A DNA stretch of 64,000 nt. It comes from Bradyrhizobium sp. WSM3983. Lineage in GTDB: Bacteria; Pseudomonadota; Alphaproteobacteria; Rhizobiales; Xanthobacteraceae. The stretch covers positions 47,351-111,350 of the forward strand of contig NZ_KI421490.1 of assembly GCF_000473045.1 (NCBI RefSeq), written 5' to 3'. The position numbers and the translations under genes were made by a program. Below the pieces are notes generated by a model, which worked only from the letters and a program-made list of their open reading frames with translations, searched no databases and had not been told where the DNA came from. Shown in pieces: positions 27,150 to 35,583 of the stretch (its first letter is position 1; every line of letters starts with the position of its first letter).

Positions 27150-28520
27150 ATGGCAAGTGAAATTCTGATTGTCGATGATGAGGCCGATATTCGGGATCTC
27201 GTTGCGGGCATCCTCGAGGACGAAGGCTTTGTCACGCGAACGGCACGCGACAGCGACTCGGCTTTGGCCGAAATCGCCAATCGCAGGCCGCATCTCGTAT
27301 TCCTCGACATCTGGCTGCAGGGCTCCAAGCTCGACGGCTTGCAGCTGCTGGAGCAGGTCAAGAAGGACAATGCCGACCTGCCGGTCGTGATGATCTCCGG
27401 CCACGGCAACATCGAGACCGCGGTCGCCGCGATCAAGCGCGGCGCCTACGACTTCATCGAGAAGCCGTTCAAGGCCGACCGGCTGATCCTTGTCGCCAAC
27501 CGTGCGCTGGAAAACTCGCGGCTCAAGCGCGAGGTCAAGGAGCTGAAGCAGCTCGCGCCGAGCGCCAGCCAGCTCGTCGGCCGCTCCCCGAGCGTGAACC
27601 AGCTGCGCCAGACCATCGAGCGCGCAGCCAAGGCCAATAGCCGTATCCTGATCGTCGGCCCCGCCGGCGCCGGCAAGGAATTAGCTGCGCGCACGCTGCA
27701 CACGGCCTCGGGCCGCGCCGACGGTCCCTTCGTCGTCATCAATGCGGCCGCGATCACGCCGGAGCGGATGGAGCACGAGCTGTTCGGCGTCGAGCAGTCC
27801 AACGGCGAGCAGCCGCGCAAGGCGGGCGCGCTCGAGGAAGCCCATGGCGGCACGCTGTTCATCGACGAGATCGCGGACATGCCGCGCGAGACCCAGAACA
27901 AGATCTTGCGCGTGCTGGTCGAGCAGTCGTTCCAGCGCGTCGGCGGCACCGGCAAGGTGCAGGTCGACGTCCGCATCATCTCCTCGACCGCGCGCAACCT
28001 CGAGGAGGAGATCGCGGCCGGCCATTTCCGCGAGGACCTCTATCATCGGCTCTCGGTGGTGCCGATCCGCGTGCCCGCGCTCTCGGAGCGGCGCGAGGAC
28101 ATCCCGGAGCTGATCGACTATTTCATGGAGCAGATCTCGGCCGGCAGCGGCCTGCCCAAGCGGCAGATCGGCCAGGACGCGATGGCGGTGCTGCAATCGC
28201 ATGTCTGGCCCGGCAATGTGCGCCAGCTCCGCAACAACGTTGAGAGAGTCATGATTCTGGCCGCCGGTGGTCCGGAGGTAATCATCACCGCCGACATGCT
28301 GCCCCAGGATGTCGGCTCGATGGTGCCGGCGATGCCGACCAGCAACAATGGCGAGCACATCATGGGCCTGCCGCTGCGCGAGGCGCGCGAAGTGTTCGAG
28401 CGCGACTATTTGATTGCACAGATCAGCCGTTTCTCAGGAAATATTTCTCGTACGGCCGAGTTTGTTGGCATGGAACGTTCGGCGCTGCACCGAAAATTGA
28501 AGGCGCTCGGCGTCGGCTAG
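27150..28520 (+). CDS. ntrX: nitrogen regulation response regulator NtrX
   Basis: This 456-residue regulator has a receiver domain (1-120, VDDEADIRDL and LDIWLQG with the phosphoacceptor Asp), an AAA+ domain (Walker A GPAGAGKE, Walker B TLFIDEIADMP) and a Fis-type HTH (ISRTAEFVGMERSALHRKLKALG). The GAFTGA loop is missing: the aligned stretch (about 209-225) reads ELFGVEQSNGEQPRKAGA. NtrX proteins of several alphaproteobacteria share this loss and act without sigma-54 contact. It is downstream of ntrY and before hfq. Confidence 0.95.
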   Translation: MASEILIVDDEADIRDLVAGILEDEGFVTRTARDSDSALAEIANRRPHLVFLDIWLQGSKLDGLQLLEQVKKDNADLPVVMISGHGNIETAVAAIKRGAYDFIEKPFKADRLILVANRALENSRLKREVKELKQLAPSASQLVGRSPSVNQLRQTIERAAKANSRILIVGPAGAGKELAARTLHTASGRADGPFVVINAAAITPERMEHELFGVEQSNGEQPRKAGALEEAHGGTLFIDEIADMPRETQNKILRVLVEQSFQRVGGTGKVQVDVRIISSTARNLEEEIAAGHFREDLYHRLSVVPIRVPALSERREDIPELIDYFMEQISAGSGLPKRQIGQDAMAVLQSHVWPGNVRQLRNNVERVMILAAGGPEVIITADMLPQDVGSMVPAMPTSNNGEHIMGLPLREAREVFERDYLIAQISRFSGNISRTAEFVGMERSALHRKLKALGVG

Positions 28521-28766
28521 CGCCCGGCGCCGCGGTCGGACCTTAGGGATAAGCGAGAAAAATCATCTATTTCCGTAGTTTTTCGGAGAAAACGGACGGG
28601 CTCTGCCGCGTCAAGCGGCTTGCCTAATAAGCCGACCTGTCCTCTAATCAAGCAGCTGTTCCTCCGAGGGGGATCTCATGAGGGGCGGCAACCGGAAGAA
28701 GGCCCAATTTTGAAAACAGGGTCGCAACCGGCGCAATAAAAAGAAACTCAAAGCGAGAAAAAAACA

Positions 28767-29015
28767 ATGGCGGCAGACCGCGCACAAAACCTGCAGGACA
28801 CCTTCCTTAATCACGTTCGCAAAACCAAGACGCCACTGACGATCTTTCTGGTCAACGGAGTGAAGCTCCAGGGCATCGTGACCTGGTTCGACAATTTCTG
28901 TTTGCTGCTTCGGCGCGACGGTCACTCGCAGCTCGTCTACAAGCACGCGATCTCGACCATCATGCCGGGCGCTCCGATCCAGCTGTTCGAAGGCGGCGAG
29001 GACCAGCCGGCTTGA
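28767..29015 (+). CDS. hfq: RNA chaperone Hfq
   Basis: The 82-residue Sm-like protein contains the Sm1 core (QDTFLNHVRKTKTPLTIFLVNGVKLQGIVTWFDNF) and the Sm2 YKHAISTI motif. Hfq hexamers pair small RNAs with mRNAs and, in rhizobia, control nif and stress genes. The start has an A-rich leader with AAGCGAG upstream. It is followed by hflX after 11 bases, the usual order in alphaproteobacteria. Confidence 0.98.
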   Translation: MAADRAQNLQDTFLNHVRKTKTPLTIFLVNGVKLQGIVTWFDNFCLLLRRDGHSQLVYKHAISTIMPGAPIQLFEGGEDQPA

Positions 29016-29026
29016 GAGTGATCTGA

Positions 29027-30406
29027 TTGGAACCCCGGAATTTCGACCGGGATGCCGATCGTCCGCGGTCGGCAGGGGTTAAGCAAACGGGGCGGGTGCT
29101 TGTCATCGGCCCCTACTTGCGAGCGCGTGCGGGAAGTGCCGACGCGCAATCGGAGAGTCATGTCCAGCGAGACGCCGAGGCCCGGCTCGACGAAGCCGCC
29201 GGCCTCGCGCGCGCCATCGATCTCGTCATAGCCGATGCCATCATCGCGCCCATCAGCCAGATTCGGCCCGCGACCTATATCGGCAAGGGCAAGGTCGAGG
29301 AGATCGCCGCGCTGGCCAAGAGCCTCGACGCCGAACTCGTGGTGATGGATTGCGCGCTGGCGCCGATCCAGCAGCGCAATCTTGAGAAGGAGTTGCATGC
29401 CAAGGTGCTCGACCGCACCGGGCTGATCCTCGAAATCTTCGGCCGCCGCGCCAAGACCAAGGAGGGCTCGCTTCAGGTCGAGCTCGCGCATCTCAACTAC
29501 CAGCGCTCGCGCCTGGTGCGTTCATGGACCCATCTGGAACGCCAGCGCGGCGGTTTCGGCTTCATGGGCGGTCCCGGCGAGACGCAGATCGAGGCCGACC
29601 GCCGCCTGATCCAGGAGCGCATCTCCAAGCTCGAGGGCGAGCTGAAGAAGGTGCAGGCGACGCGGCGGCTGCATCGCGCCGGCCGCCAGCGCGTGCCGTA
29701 TCGCGTCGTCGCGCTGGTCGGCTACACCAATGCCGGCAAGTCGACGCTGTTCAACCGCCTGACCCGCGCCGACGTGCAGGCCGCCGACATGCTGTTCGCC
29801 ACGCTTGATCCGACCCTGCGCGCACTGACGCTGCCGCATGGCGGCAAGGCGATGCTGTCGGACACCGTCGGCTTCATCTCCAATCTGCCAACCCAGCTCG
29901 TCGCCGCCTTCCGCGCCACGCTCGAGGAGGTGCTGGAGGCCGATGTCATTCTCCATGTGCGTGACATCTCGCACGAGGACGCCGAGGCGCAGCAGAGCGA
30001 CGTCGACGCCGTGCTGCGCCAGCTCGGCATCAACCCCGATGATTCCGGCCGCATCATCGAAGTCTGGAACAAGATCGACCGCTACGATTCCGAGCAGCGC
30101 GAAGAGCTTTTGAACATCGCAGCACGCCGACCTGAAGATCATCCGGCGATGCTGGTCTCGGCCGTGTCAGGCGAGGGGATCGATACGCTCCTCAGCGCGA
30201 TCGAGGAGCGGCTCGCCGCCAAGCGCACCACACTCGATCTTTCGATCGACGCCGCCGACGGCGCCGGTATCTCCTGGCTGCATCGCAATTCCGAGGTGCT
30301 GGCAAAAGAGCTGCACGACGGCCGTTTCGATATGACCGTGCGGGTGGACGAGACCAAGCGGGATATCGTGGTGAACAGGTTCGACGCCGTGCCGCGCGTG
30401 GCGTGA
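29027..30406 (+). CDS. hflX: GTPase HflX
   Basis: This 459-residue ribosome-associated GTPase has an N-terminal HflX domain (about 20-200, with ATYIGKGKVEEIA and the GGFGFMGGPGETQIEADRR linker) and a G domain (G1 VGYTNAGKSTLF, G3 DTVGFISNLP, G4 NKID). HflX splits stalled ribosomes under stress. The start TTG 29027 gives MEPRNFDRDADRP and is close to hfq; no ATG is nearby. A rare start codon is plausible here, but it is a choice. Confidence 0.94.
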   Translation: MEPRNFDRDADRPRSAGVKQTGRVLVIGPYLRARAGSADAQSESHVQRDAEARLDEAAGLARAIDLVIADAIIAPISQIRPATYIGKGKVEEIAALAKSLDAELVVMDCALAPIQQRNLEKELHAKVLDRTGLILEIFGRRAKTKEGSLQVELAHLNYQRSRLVRSWTHLERQRGGFGFMGGPGETQIEADRRLIQERISKLEGELKKVQATRRLHRAGRQRVPYRVVALVGYTNAGKSTLFNRLTRADVQAADMLFATLDPTLRALTLPHGGKAMLSDTVGFISNLPTQLVAAFRATLEEVLEADVILHVRDISHEDAEAQQSDVDAVLRQLGINPDDSGRIIEVWNKIDRYDSEQREELLNIAARRPEDHPAMLVSAVSGEGIDTLLSAIEERLAAKRTTLDLSIDAADGAGISWLHRNSEVLAKELHDGRFDMTVRVDETKRDIVVNRFDAVPRVA

Positions 30407-30452
30407 TCCTCGTATCCCGGATTGCGCTGGGCTCGGGCAACGCACCGGGCGA

Positions 30453-30911
30453 TCACCTCAACAGGTCGAGGGTCAGAAACTGGTTGTGTGGGCTCGCCTG
30501 ATAGTCGGCGAACGGTCCACACGAGACGAATCCGGCGCTGCGGTAGAGCGAGACGGCAGGCGCGTGCAGCGGCGCTGTCCCGGTCTCCAGGCTGAGACGC
30601 GCATAACCTCGCTTGCGGCCTTCAGCAATGATGTGGTTCAGAATGGTGCGCCCGGCTCCGGTCCGCCGCGCCGTGGGCGCGGCGCGCATCGACTTCACTT
30701 CGCCATGTGTCGCATCCAGCTGCTTCAAAGCCCCGAAGCCAGCCAGCATATCGTTATGCCAGGCGGTCCAGAACGTCACGGACGCAGCCGACAGACCGCT
30801 CGCGTCGAGCGCCTGCGCGTGCTCGCCCATGACACTGCGCAGCTCTTCCAGATGATGCGCCAACAAGTCGGCGACATGTGGCGCCTTCGGATCGTCTTGC
30901 CTGATGTCCAT
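30453..30911 (-). CDS. GNAT family N-acetyltransferase
   Basis: This 152-residue protein has the GNAT core: RAAPTARRTGAGRTILNHIIAEGRKRGYARLSLETG, where the RRxGxGxxL-type loop binds acetyl-CoA, and a C-terminal ALLYR-like VSLYRSAGFVSCGPF. The substrate is not predictable. ATG 30911 has AGGGC upstream. It lies 14 bases downstream of mazG and is probably in the same transcript. Confidence 0.87.
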   Translation of the reverse strand: MDIRQDDPKAPHVADLLAHHLEELRSVMGEHAQALDASGLSAASVTFWTAWHNDMLAGFGALKQLDATHGEVKSMRAAPTARRTGAGRTILNHIIAEGRKRGYARLSLETGTAPLHAPAVSLYRSAGFVSCGPFADYQASPHNQFLTLDLLR

Positions 30912-30925
30912 TGTGTGCCCTCGTA

Positions 30926-31744
30926 TCAGGTAGCCGTCTTCGCCGCATTCCACAATGCATCCATCTCCGCGAGCGAGGCCTGCTCCAGCGTCCGCCCTTG
31001 CGCCTCCAGCGCCCGCTCGATGAATGCAAACCGCCGCTCAAATTTTGCATTGGTCGCGCGCAGCGCGGCTTCCGGATCGGCGTCGACGTGGCGGGCGAGG
31101 TTGACGAGGGCGAACATCAGGTCGCCGGTCTCCTCGGCGATCTCCTGCTTGTCGTTGCGATCGAGCGCGGCCTCGATCTCGTCGGCTTCCTCGCGAATCT
31201 TTTGCAGCACCGCGCGCGGGTCGTTCCAGTCGAAGCCGACGGTGGAGGCCTTGCGCTGGAGCTCCATGGCGCGGGTCAGCGCGGGCTGACCGGCCTTGAC
31301 GCCCGAGAGCAGCGATTTGTGCGGCGGCTTCGCCTCCGGCGGCCGGCGCGCAGCGCGCTCGGCCTTCTCTTCGGCCTTGATGCGATCCCATACTTCCTTG
31401 ACGTGGGAGGAGGCGAGATTGCCGTCCTTGTCGGCGAAGACGTGGGGATGACGGCGGATCATCTTGCGGGTGATGGCCTCGACGACGTCGCCGAACGCGA
31501 AGGCGTTCTGCTCCGAAGCCATTTGGGCGTGGAACACGACCTGCAGCAGGAGGTCGCCGAGTTCCTCGCGCAGATCGTCGAGATCGCCGCGGTCGATGGC
31601 GTCGACCACCTCATGGGCCTCTTCGATCGTGTAGGGCGCGATGGTCGCAAAATTCTGCTCCAGGTCCCAGGGGCAGCCGGTCACCGGTGTGCGCAGCGCC
31701 GCCATGATTTCGATCAGGCGGGAAATGTCGCGGGAAGGGGTCAT
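30926..31744 (-). CDS. mazG: nucleoside triphosphate pyrophosphohydrolase MazG
   Basis: This 272-residue protein has two MazG units. The first (about 12-115) shows LRTPVTGCPWDLEQN and the metal-binding EExHE-type motif TIEEAHEVVDAID with DDLREELGDLLLQV. The second (about 165-265) has EEADEIEAAL and EETGDLMFALVNL. MazG cleaves (d)NTPs to monophosphates, clearing non-canonical nucleotides and modulating ppGpp. ATG 31744 fits the family start; the longer frame to 31831 overlaps the divergent spacer. Confidence 0.94.
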   Translation of the reverse strand: MTPSRDISRLIEIMAALRTPVTGCPWDLEQNFATIAPYTIEEAHEVVDAIDRGDLDDLREELGDLLLQVVFHAQMASEQNAFAFGDVVEAITRKMIRRHPHVFADKDGNLASSHVKEVWDRIKAEEKAERAARRPPEAKPPHKSLLSGVKAGQPALTRAMELQRKASTVGFDWNDPRAVLQKIREEADEIEAALDRNDKQEIAEETGDLMFALVNLARHVDADPEAALRATNAKFERRFAFIERALEAQGRTLEQASLAEMDALWNAAKTAT

Positions 31745-31870
31745 TGCGGGGCAGTCTCCTGAGTCCGAAACCTTATGCCAAAAGCGGGCCGCCGTTCCCA
31801 GCGGGGCGCGGCGGAACAGGCCGATTTCCACCGATTGGCTGATACCTTCCGCAGTGCTAAAGCGCGGGCC

Positions 31871-32587
31871 ATGAGTGACGCATTTTCATCACAAGCCGCG
31901 CTGGTGCTGTTCTCCGGCGGGCAGGATTCCACCACCTGCCTCGCCTGGGCGCTGAGCCGCTTTGCGCGCGTGGAAACCCTGGGGTTCGAGTACGGGCAAC
32001 GCCACGCTGTCGAGCTCGCCTGCCGCGACCGGCTGTTCTATGGCATCAAAGGCCTGCGCGCCGATTGGGCCGCAAAGCTCGGCGAGAGCCATACGCTGTC
32101 GATCCCGACGCTGGCGGCCGTGTCGGAGACTGCGCTGACGCGCGACGTCGCGATCGCGATGGGTGACGACGGCCTGCCGAACACGTTTGTGCCCGGCCGC
32201 AATCTCGTATTTCTGACTTTTGCGGCAGCGCTGGCTTACCGGCGCGGCATTACCCACATCGTCGGCGGCATGTGCGAGACCGACTATTCCGGCTATCCCG
32301 ATTGCCGCGACGAGGCCATTCGCGCGATGCAGGCTGCGCTCTCGCTCGGCATGGCCCGCAAGTTCGAGCTGCACACGCCGCTGATGTGGATCGACAAGGC
32401 GGCGACATGGAAGCTCGCGGATGACCTCGGCGGCGCGGGACTGGTCGACCTCATCCGCGAGCAGTCGCACACCTGCTATCTCGGTGAACGCGGCGCGCAG
32501 CATGATTGGGGTTTTGGATGCGGCGAGTGCCCGGCGTGCAGCCTGCGGGCGAAGGGGTGGGCGGAGTACGCTCAGATGCGATCTTGA
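31871..32587 (+). CDS. queC: 7-cyano-7-deazaguanine synthase QueC
   Basis: This 238-residue ATP-dependent enzyme makes preQ0 from 7-carboxy-7-deazaguanine, for tRNA queuosine or deazaguanine DNA modification. Evidence: PP-loop LVLFSGGQDSTTCLAWAL near the N-terminus, VPGRNLVFLTFAAALAYRRG, ETDYSGYPDCR and the zinc cysteines CGECPACSLRAKG at the end. Start ATG 31871 (MSDAFSSQ); the longer frame has no support. No queD or queE is in the window. Confidence 0.96.
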   Translation: MSDAFSSQAALVLFSGGQDSTTCLAWALSRFARVETLGFEYGQRHAVELACRDRLFYGIKGLRADWAAKLGESHTLSIPTLAAVSETALTRDVAIAMGDDGLPNTFVPGRNLVFLTFAAALAYRRGITHIVGGMCETDYSGYPDCRDEAIRAMQAALSLGMARKFELHTPLMWIDKAATWKLADDLGGAGLVDLIREQSHTCYLGERGAQHDWGFGCGECPACSLRAKGWAEYAQMRS

Positions 32588-32965
32588 TCCCCAATCGCCA
32601 GCGGCCATTCGATCTCGCCAAACGTAGGCGTCTGCCGACATGGATCGAGCCGCGTGTCTGCCTTCCAAATTAAATAACGCCGTGGCTGCAGCTTTGAGGA
32701 GCAGTAATCCTTTCAAGCATTTAAGCAAGAAACGGTTGCATATCAACGAACCACTCGCTCGAGAAGTGGCTGCTTGTCCAGTTGCGACGGACATTTATGG
32801 CGGATAAAAATTATGTAGAAACATAGGGATAAGCAATTATTCGGGGCCAAGACTACCATATTGTCCCGAAACCTTTGACTCGATCCTGCTAGTCAATTAA
32901 AGTGTAATTAAGTGAAGCCTTGTTTTGATTTTTAAAATCCGTTTTTTCAGTAGGGAGTGCATCAC
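32588..32965. other. AT-richer spacer before the PEP-CTERM gene
   Basis: No gene is visible in this 378-base stretch. Base composition is noticeably more AT-rich than in the surroundings, especially from 32690 on. A promoter-like sequence lies at 32875-32903. Confidence 0.5.
32875..32903 (+). promoter_or_regulatory. sigma-70-like promoter of the PEP-CTERM gene
   Basis: TTGACT (32875-32880), 17-base spacer, TAAAGT (32898-32903), about 60 bases before ATG 32966. Confidence 0.5.
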
Positions 32966-33661
32966 ATGACCAGATTTAAAACTGGTGCGATCTTTGGAGT
33001 TTTGGCGATGTCTGCGGCTGCGCTTGCCGCGTCGCCTGCCCGAGCCGATTTCGTGTTCGCAAACGACATCAACGGCGTGGTTCCGGGGAACACCCCCGTT
33101 GCTGCGAGTGTCAACATGAGCCAGACCGCGACGATCCTAGCCGGTCAAACGTTCTATGGAACGTCTGGATCGGTGAAGATCGACTTCATGGCGAATGTCA
33201 ACGTTTCGACCGCGAACGGTGCAGCGTCCATCGACGGGATCAAGACCAAGGGTACGATCACCCCGATCAATACGCTTTGGATCACGCCTGAAGATGGAAC
33301 CGCGTTCAACGAGTTCTCGTTCCGCGGAGCACTGCACACGAATGCCGATCAGTTCATTACGGTGACGATAACGGATCAGCACGGTTCTGTGTTCAACTTC
33401 AAGATTACTGATAACGGCGATTTTTCGCCGATTGGTTTTGAAGCAAAGAAGGGGACCGGCGAACTGATCAAGTCGGTCGAGATCCAGGGCCAGGGATTGG
33501 GATTCGACGACTTCAAGCAAATGGGCTTTGGTCTTTATCCGGACGCTGTGACTGCCGTTCCTGAAGCGTCGACCTGGGCGATGATGCTGTTCGGCTTTGT
33601 CAGCGTGGGCTTCGTAGCCTATCGCAAAAAGGCCGGAGCCGCGAATCTTCGCCTCGTCTAA
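32966..33661 (+). CDS. PEP-CTERM sorting-domain protein
   Basis: This 231-residue secreted protein has a signal peptide (1-27, cleaved after ARA) and a beta-rich body without a known enzyme motif. The C-terminal sorting signal is VPEASTWAMMLFGFVSVGF followed by YRKKAG. Such signals are processed by exosortases, and none lies in the window. ATG 32966 has GGGAG eight bases upstream; GTG 32957 is an alternative. A promoter and a strong terminator frame it as a single-gene unit. The function of the mature part is unknown. Confidence 0.85.
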   Translation: MTRFKTGAIFGVLAMSAAALAASPARADFVFANDINGVVPGNTPVAASVNMSQTATILAGQTFYGTSGSVKIDFMANVNVSTANGAASIDGIKTKGTITPINTLWITPEDGTAFNEFSFRGALHTNADQFITVTITDQHGSVFNFKITDNGDFSPIGFEAKKGTGELIKSVEIQGQGLGFDDFKQMGFGLYPDAVTAVPEASTWAMMLFGFVSVGFVAYRKKAGAANLRLV

Positions 33662-33676
33662 GCCGATACAAATATC

Positions 33677-33709
33677 AACGGCCGTCCGATCGGGCGGCCG
33701 TTTTCTTTT
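33677..33709 (+). terminator. Rho-independent terminator after the PEP-CTERM gene
   Basis: AACGGCCG (33677-33684) pairs with CGGCCGTT (33695-33702), with further pairing toward the loop, followed by ttttctttt. It starts 15 bases after the stop codon. Confidence 0.85.
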
Positions 33710-33781
33710 GCAGTCGAGACCTCGCATCGTCGGGACCGAAGGCATCAGCCAATCGGCTAATTCCGCCCCCCCGGCTGCGAA

Positions 33782-34168
33782 CTATGCTATCCCGCAAAAA
33801 TCCTCCGGCCGCAGTTCAATCGGCTTGCCGTGCGGGGTGCGGTCCGCGGCGTGGTTCCAGGCATCGCGGTAACGACTCAGCGTGTCCATCGACGCGACGC
33901 CCTTGCGTGCGACGAGGCCCTCCAGCGTGGCGAGCCAGTGCAGATAGTAGGTCTCGCCAGTGTCAGGATCGCCGGCGGCTTGCGCGCGCTTGATTTCGTC
34001 GGCCAAGGCCACGGCCCATTCCGGCCAGGTGAATACGCCGCGGTCGTGCAGCGTCAGCACCATCGCAAAGGCATGCGCCTCCCAGGGCGCGCGGAATACC
34101 GGGCCGTCATCATCGCGCGGAATGCTCGGAACGGCTGCCGTCGCGGCGGCAGCAGCATCGCTGCTCAT
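33782..34168 (-). CDS. nitrile hydratase accessory protein
   Basis: This 128-residue protein resembles the small accessory/activator of Co-type nitrile hydratase, itself related to the beta-subunit N-terminus: PVFRAPWEAHAFAMVLTLHDRGVFTWPEWAVAL and TYYLHWLATLEGLVARKG. In this class the accessory protein swaps the alpha subunit into the complex to deliver cobalt. The start ATG 34168 shares one base with the beta stop; GTG 34171 is also possible. It is the last gene of the alpha-beta-accessory operon. Confidence 0.87.
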   Translation of the reverse strand: MSSDAAAAATAAVPSIPRDDDGPVFRAPWEAHAFAMVLTLHDRGVFTWPEWAVALADEIKRAQAAGDPDTGETYYLHWLATLEGLVARKGVASMDTLSRYRDAWNHAADRTPHGKPIELRPEDFCGIA

Positions 34169-34827
34169 CACACCGGGTCCAGATAAGGTTCGAACGCGTC
34201 GATTGACACCTTCAGGGTCGGATCACCGTCCGCACCCCAGAGATCGCGGCCTTCGAACACGACCGTGTAGAGCCATTGCGGGTTTTCGCCGAGCTCCATC
34301 GCCGCCGAATCCGGAAACACGTGGCAGCCGTGGTTGAGCTCGACCACGCCGACATGGCCGCGCACATAGCGCGGCAATCGCGTGTGCGTGGTCGGATGGA
34401 TGTTTTTTGCACGCACCCGGTCGCCGATATCAAATTTGGCGGGCGCAGGCGCTGGCCGAGTGAACTTGCCGCGCACCATGATGCGCTCGACGTTGGCAAG
34501 ATCGAACTTGCCGTGCTTCAGCGCCTTGCCGGGCTGCATTGCGTGGCCGGCGGCGACTTCCTCGCGAGTGAGGTAGCCCTTCTCGATCAGCATTTCCTCG
34601 AGACCGAGGAACCACTTTTTGTAGTAGGAGCTGGAGAGATAGACATGCGGCGGCAGCATCTCGCGATAGAAGCGCGAGGTGTCGATGTTGAACGCGCCGG
34701 CCGCGCCCATCGCGCGTACCATCGCCAACACGCGGGACTCCCACTCCTCGTGGAACATCGGCTCGTTCGGCTCGGGTTCGACCTTGCCAAACCCGTCCAT
34801 GCCGCCCATGTCGTGCACGCCGTTCAC
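34168..34827 (-). CDS. nthB: nitrile hydratase subunit beta
   Basis: This 219-residue subunit begins with the family signature MNGVHDMGGMDGFG, here from GTG 34827, and has the conserved YYKKWFLGLEEMLIEKG and C-terminal SH3-like part (FDIGDRVRAKNIHPTTHTRLPRYVRGHVG). The enzyme hydrates nitriles to amides in the cytoplasm. The start overlaps the alpha stop as GTGA, so the subunits are coupled. No amidase gene is nearby to finish the pathway. Confidence 0.93.
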   Translation of the reverse strand: MNGVHDMGGMDGFGKVEPEPNEPMFHEEWESRVLAMVRAMGAAGAFNIDTSRFYREMLPPHVYLSSSYYKKWFLGLEEMLIEKGYLTREEVAAGHAMQPGKALKHGKFDLANVERIMVRGKFTRPAPAPAKFDIGDRVRAKNIHPTTHTRLPRYVRGHVGVVELNHGCHVFPDSAAMELGENPQWLYTVVFEGRDLWGADGDPTLKVSIDAFEPYLDPV

Positions 34828-35459
34828 GACGGGGCTCCGGGCGTCCTGGGGAATCCCGTGCCGATCATGGAGTCGCGCGTGACGAGTTCGGCAAGTTGCT
34901 CCTCGCTCCAGCCTTCGGTGCCTGCGGGGCGCATCGGCAGCACCAGGAAGCGCGTCTCTGCCGTGGAATCCCAGACCCGGATTTCCGTATCCTTCGGCAG
35001 CGTCACGTCGAAATCGGCGAGCACACCGCGCGGGTCTTTCACCGCGCGCGAACGATAGGGCGAGGCCTTGTACCAGACCGGCGGCAGCCCGAGCATTTCC
35101 CAGGGGTAGCAGGAGCAAAGCGTGCACACGACCATGTTGTGTCGCTGCGGCGTATTCTCGACCACGACGAGATGGTCACCGACGCGGCTGACATGGCCGA
35201 GCGTGCCGATCGCCTTGCTGCCGTCCTCCAGCAGCGCTGTCTTGAACGCCGGGTCGGTCCAGGCCTTGGCGACGACGCGCGCGCCGTTATGCGGTCCGAT
35301 CTTGGTCTCGTAGGCCTGGATGATGGCGTCGAGCGCGGCCGGCTCGACATAGCCTTTTTCGGTCAGAATCGTCTCGAGCGCGCGCACGCGCAGCTCGGTC
35401 TCCGACAACTCCGAATGATCGTGGTCGTGGTGATGATGGTGGTCGTGATCGTGGCTCAT
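34824..35459 (-). CDS. nthA: nitrile hydratase subunit alpha (cobalt type)
   Basis: This 211-residue subunit carries the metal claw VCTLCSC (Cys 112, Cys 115, Ser 116, Cys 117). Thr at 113 marks the cobalt rather than the iron class. RVWDSTAETRFLVLP and GVLADFDVTLP are family motifs. The N-terminus is unusual: residues 1-15 consist almost wholly of His and Asp (MSHDHDHHHHHDHDH), a possible metal-loading tail. First gene of the operon. Confidence 0.95.
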   Translation of the reverse strand: MSHDHDHHHHHDHDHSELSETELRVRALETILTEKGYVEPAALDAIIQAYETKIGPHNGARVVAKAWTDPAFKTALLEDGSKAIGTLGHVSRVGDHLVVVENTPQRHNMVVCTLCSCYPWEMLGLPPVWYKASPYRSRAVKDPRGVLADFDVTLPKDTEIRVWDSTAETRFLVLPMRPAGTEGWSEEQLAELVTRDSMIGTGFPRTPGAPS

Positions 35460-35583
35460 GAGGCGGAAGATTAAGCGAATCCTTCCGTGCCTGTCGAGGG
35501 TTCGTTGCAGCGCAATCCAGCCACGTATTCGTGACGCCGTTTGTGCGCTACCATCAGGCGAAAATCAGTTTTGGAGACGCCCC

